This document shows, piece by piece, positions 60,648-64,000 of a stretch of 64,000 bases of DNA. The notes under the pieces were generated by a model. It was not told the origin of the DNA, ran no database searches, and saw nothing but the letters and a program-made list of their open reading frames with translations. Both the position numbers and the translations under genes were made by a program. The first letter of the stretch is position 1. Each line of letters opens with the position of its first letter. Where the stretch lies: positions 434,001 to 498,000 of the forward strand of contig JAWPGT010000007.1 of NCBI GenBank assembly GCA_034638255.1, in the 5' to 3' direction. This DNA is from Coprinus comatus (Eukaryota; Basidiomycota; Agaricomycetes; Agaricales; Agaricaceae).

Positions 60648-62167
60648 TGTTGGATAGAAAGTAAAAGACCTAGTTCGAATTCGTTGAATGAGCTGTTGGA
60701 AGGAGAGTCCTTGAAGGCTTTCAAAAATGCGACTTCAAGTTCCATTTTATACGTTTTCTGCGTGTAGAATGTTTTGTTCAGACAGCCTATGGGAAGGCCA
60801 AGATACCAAAGCCACGATAATCCAAAAAAGCGGCAGACCAGATATCCACGTGGTAATAAATTTCCTAATAACCGCAAATCCGGAACGAAATAGAAGTAAT
60901 CATTTAGAAAAGCATGCGGGGTAGGCTACCCGGAACCTAGTAGAAGTCCTGAAAAGGAGTCGAGGAACTTGTACAATGTGGAGGTTGATAACATTACCAC
61001 TTGGTGTGTGTGATATTCTTAAGCCTTCGAAAAGGAGAAACAGGCTTCGACCGCGTTAAAGAGCATATGGTTTGTTGAACAGCCATGGGTGTATACATAA
61101 GAATCAAGGATGATGAATGGAGTCCAGACTTGTTCTTGTTGTGGTAGGGTACAAACAGGCAGGAGTGCATATTTGGTGTTAATAGAGGAACATGAAGTGA
61201 GCATGGTGTTGTAGAAGTCTAATTCGGCATTTTGTATCAGTCGAAGAGTGGAGCTGAAGGAAGTCAGACACGCGAGGACACATTACTTCTGAATTACTTA
61301 TCAAAGACTGAAAACGTGATAAACGGGAAAAAATAAGGTAAAAAAGGTAATAAAGAGGCAAAAATACAGTTGAATTCTAAAGCTGGTTTACATGGCGTTG
61401 GTAAGTCTGGACATCTATCTAATCACCCAATGTATAGACATAAACCCAGGAGCATGCTACAACTCTGGTGATACTGGTACACGATATAGTAAGTGTCGTG
61501 TGTATCATTCATGTTTCGAACACTAAACATACTCATGTCGGACTCGTGCACGATCTCACGAAAGCATGGTACTATGCTTCTTACTCCACTTTACCGTGCC
61601 TCGACAAACGCTAACACTATAAAACTATTTTGGACCTCACAATAGCATCGTGTAACAGCATGAACATGTTGCCATATTGTTCTCTCCCAATGTGCTCACT
61701 GCCCACTTGATTTCAACCGTGATATATATATGATATACTTTTAGGTTTGATACCCACTCAGCTCCTTCACTGGAAGGGATTCTGGATCCCTGGACCGGTA
61801 ACGGATATACACCAGCATGGAATGAAAGGGAACGATCATGGGCACCCACTGGTAAAACATTCAGATCAACATCTAAACCATCAAGCCTTACCTGACCAGT
61901 TAAAATCCTCAGAACCACATATTTAGAAATTGCTTCCGCGGCCTAATTTGAGTTCCTCAAGTGTAGAGTATCTGATAAGGAAAACTGGGTCTCCGAGAGC
62001 AGTACATACTTAGATAGTATTGGCATCGGCATTGTTTATACCGGGAAAATGCGATACTACAGCATATAACATAGTACTCCGCTGCATAAAACCAAGAAAT
62101 ACCACAAGTCATGATTATCATCCAAAAAATTCCGGGTCTCCGAGTCACGAATCACCTGTTTTGTGAT
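60648..62167. other. 1.5-kb spacer between the chitinases with an orphan ORF
   Basis: The left part is the promoter of chitinase 1, with a TATA element at 60746-60751. In the middle a minus-strand frame (61637-61918) with an open extension to about 61943 reads VVLRILTGQVRLDGLDVDLN, VLPVGAHDRSLSFHAGVYPL and PVQGSRIPSSEGAEWVSN. It contains two good internal splice sites. I know no family for it. It could be a remnant or a small unrecognised gene. The right part is 3' flank of chitinase 2. Confidence 0.4.
60746..60751 (-). promoter_or_regulatory. TATA box of chitinase 1
   Basis: The minus strand reads GTATAAAATGG, about 100 bp upstream of the start codon at 60647. The partner gene chitinase 2 has a similar element at 60-odd bp. 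Confidence 0.5.
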
Positions 62168-63795
62168 TTAAACAGGCCAAGAAAGTGAGCGTACAGCTTT
62201 AATCCAAGGCGCTGCAGCACGAGGGTACTAAGAAACAATATCAATAAAGTGCCATTCTACCGATCGATGCCGAAACATTAAAACAAAAACACATACCTGC
62301 CAAACCATAACACCGGCATCTATCGAATAAAAGATCGTCAGTATCCGCATATACTTCATTTTTTTTTCAATTGTAATAATAATAATAAAAAAGCGAACTC
62401 ACTCCAACCCTCTTTCTTTGCTTTCTGTACACAACCTGCCAAGACGGAAGTGCTCATAAATCCGTTAGTAGCATCAGCTGTCGTTGCCGGTTTCCCAATT
62501 ACGATCTTGTTTAGGGGAATGCCACTAGCTGCAATTTCGAAGACAGATGATTTCGGCCACATCGTAGATGATTTGGTCAAGAGACCAGTACAAGTAGTAT
62601 ACTCGTTTATTCCCTCTGGATGAAGTGAAGATCAGTTAAACGTGGGAACAAAATCAAGTCACAGCAGAAATCTTACGGTTGTAGAACTGGATTGTTATAT
62701 ATGTCAATACGTCCATTAACGCTTTACCAAAACTTTGTGGCATACCTGAACATTATACCAATCAATAAGACTTCCTACAGTTTGGTGAACTCGCAAATAA
62801 CCACCGCCACTCCATCTGTTGGGAGTAAACCTATCTTATGAGATGAATAATGCATTAATATCAAGGTGTATGGAAACCTACCATGGTGCGACAGCTAGTT
62901 AGTAAATCAATAATCATTGTATGTACTATCAATAGTGTAAAGATACACACGAGCATGAGTTATGATATATTGTCCTTTGGGTAGCTTTGCTCTGAGTTGT
63001 TTCGTGAATTTGATCAACCACTCCTATAATATAACCGACCATATATCATCAGCTCTCACTCAGAAAGTGTACAAACACATACCTCAGCCTTTGAATCTAC
63101 AGAATCCAATGCCAAGAAATCCTCATAATCCACATCAATACCATCCAATTTGTACTTCTTTACCCATGCAGCAAAGGTGTTAGCCGTAACCACAGGATCA
63201 GCACCAACAGTAGTTGGGACATTTGTAGCACCAAAAGCAGAAACAATGAGTTTGACGCCTGCAGCTGCATACTGAGATTTGATCTCCGTACGTGCAGCGT
63301 CAGTCAGAGTTGTCCATTCGTAAGCCTAATTGGGAGAGAGTAACAATCAATGTTAATCAATGCTGCATTAGTGATCGAAATATATGAACCCGAGACAAAA
63401 AACAATGTACCTTGTCCCAGGCTCCTTCCAACAACAAGAATGACAAGGCACTAGATGTGATTCAGATTTCGTGGTTTCAAACATTGTAGGGTCATCTTAC
63501 AATACGTTGAATCCCTAGTGATGATTGATTGATTGGTCAACCATGCATACTTTATGATTAATCTTTTGCTTACCTTAACCTTGGAGACAGGAGGTGGACC
63601 TATCGTACCATCGTACGCGTCTGCGTAAACCACGAAATGAGGAGCAGCTGGAGTAGCCTGAGCCAAAATTTGTTGAGCTTGACCGTCGAGGTAGGCCCAG
63701 AATGTACCATTCTCGGACGGTACGAGTGGTGAGCAGATTGCCTGGGGAAGGAAGAGTGAAAGCAAAGATAACCACGCAAATGCCTTGAAGAACAT
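62168..63795 (-). CDS. GH18 chitinase 2, secreted
   Basis: The start MFFKAFAWLSLLSLFLPQAI at 63795 is preferred over the upstream in-frame Met at 63921 because it opens a signal peptide and lies behind a TATA box. Then APHFVVYADAYDGTIGPPPV, the catalytic LDGIDVDYEDFLALDS and HARVAPWFTPNRWSGGGYLR. LIDWYNVQFYN, CTGLLTKSSTMWPKSSVFEI and AASGIPLNKIVIGKPATTAD follow, with GFMSTSVLAGCVQKAKKEGW. The barrel end GVMVWQ and last exon YPRAAAPWIKAVRSLSWPV finish with stop at 62168. All of DxxDxDxE is present. Sequence, exon order and the last exon match chitinase 1 closely, so the two arose by tandem duplication. No carbohydrate-binding module. Natural substrate cannot be assigned. Confidence 0.88.
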
Positions 63796-63859
63796 TTGAT
63801 GTAAAGGAGTAGGGCAGGAGCGGAAGTCTTGGTTTGAGAAATGATGTATCAAGACCGAC

Positions 63860-63865
63860 TTTATA
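63860..63865 (-). promoter_or_regulatory. TATA box of chitinase 2
   Basis: The minus strand reads CTATAAAGTC, about 65 bp upstream of the ATG at 63795. It supports that start over the in-frame Met at 63921, which would lie upstream of the TATA box. Confidence 0.55.
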
Positions 63866-64000
63866 GTTCTCTGCTTTGTGTGTCTACATCTCAAACCAGA
63901 ATGTACCCCTCTTGAGGACATGTTAGTATTGTATATTATATCTCTTCGGATGATGACAAGCCAACACGTTTTCCCTTTGCTCAGTGTATATCACTTGAAG

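Overview
This window is nuclear DNA from a filamentous basidiomycete, most likely a mushroom-forming Agaricomycete. Almost every gene is broken by many short introns (about 45-70 nt, GT-AG with a few GC-AG). The gene content also fits: an AA9 lytic polysaccharide monooxygenase, two short GH18 chitinases, a fungal psi-factor/linoleate dioxygenase, an inositol-phosphorylceramide synthase subunit (Kei1), an APSES cell-cycle factor, an NDR kinase and a tandem family of F-box proteins. The species cannot be told from the sequence. No transposon, rRNA, tRNA or CRISPR array was recognised.

Layout. 1-1294: no gene seen. 1295-5889: a UPF0662/Cub1-like gene (-), then two tandem tropomyosin-type genes (+), then a methionine-R-sulfoxide reductase (-). 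6070-11508: an eIF4E2/4EHP-type cap-binding protein (-) divergent from KEI1 (+), a PQ-loop transporter (-) and a TMEM14-family protein (-). 12330-17352: AA9 LPMO (-), IPI3 (-) and a DnaJ protein (+). 17861-24530: three tandem F-box paralogues (-), the first broken by a stop codon. 24592-30516: epsilon-COP (+) and a Ppo-type fatty-acid dioxygenase (+). 30672-37548: a TRP-like vacuolar Ca2+ channel (-) divergent from an Mbp1/Swi4-type APSES factor (+). 37773-48413: PRP4 (-) divergent from an NDR/Cbk1 kinase (+), an L-arabinitol-4-dehydrogenase-like enzyme (+), and a Bye1-type PHD-TFIIS-SPOC protein (-). 49525-58688: a giant CH-domain/Cdc7-Cdc15-type kinase/C1/CaaX protein (+), mannitol-1-phosphate 5-dehydrogenase (-), and a secreted protein (+). 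58971-63795: two tandem GH18 chitinases (-).

Most genes are unrelated housekeeping functions packed in divergent pairs with very short shared promoters (61-285 bp between start codons). Themes that recur are polarity and cytokinesis (two tropomyosins, NDR kinase, septation-type kinase), G1/S transcription, carbohydrate attack and sugar alcohol metabolism (AA9, GH18 pair, arabinitol and mannitol-phosphate dehydrogenases), and oxylipin signalling.

The most notable observations are: (i) a tropomyosin tandem duplication with identical intron positions and an identical 91-nt exon; (ii) four genes (tropomyosin, MsrB, IPI3, mannitol-1-phosphate dehydrogenase) that each need one extra base in a short homopolymer to restore a family-typical C-terminal part, which points to indel errors in the assembly; (iii) a Ppo enzyme whose P450 half has lost its haem-thiolate cysteine; (iv) a septation-type kinase with an N-terminal calponin-homology domain and a C-terminal CaaX box; (v) an initiator exon consisting only of ATG. 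All exon models were built by eye from splice sites and reading frame and are not transcript-verified.
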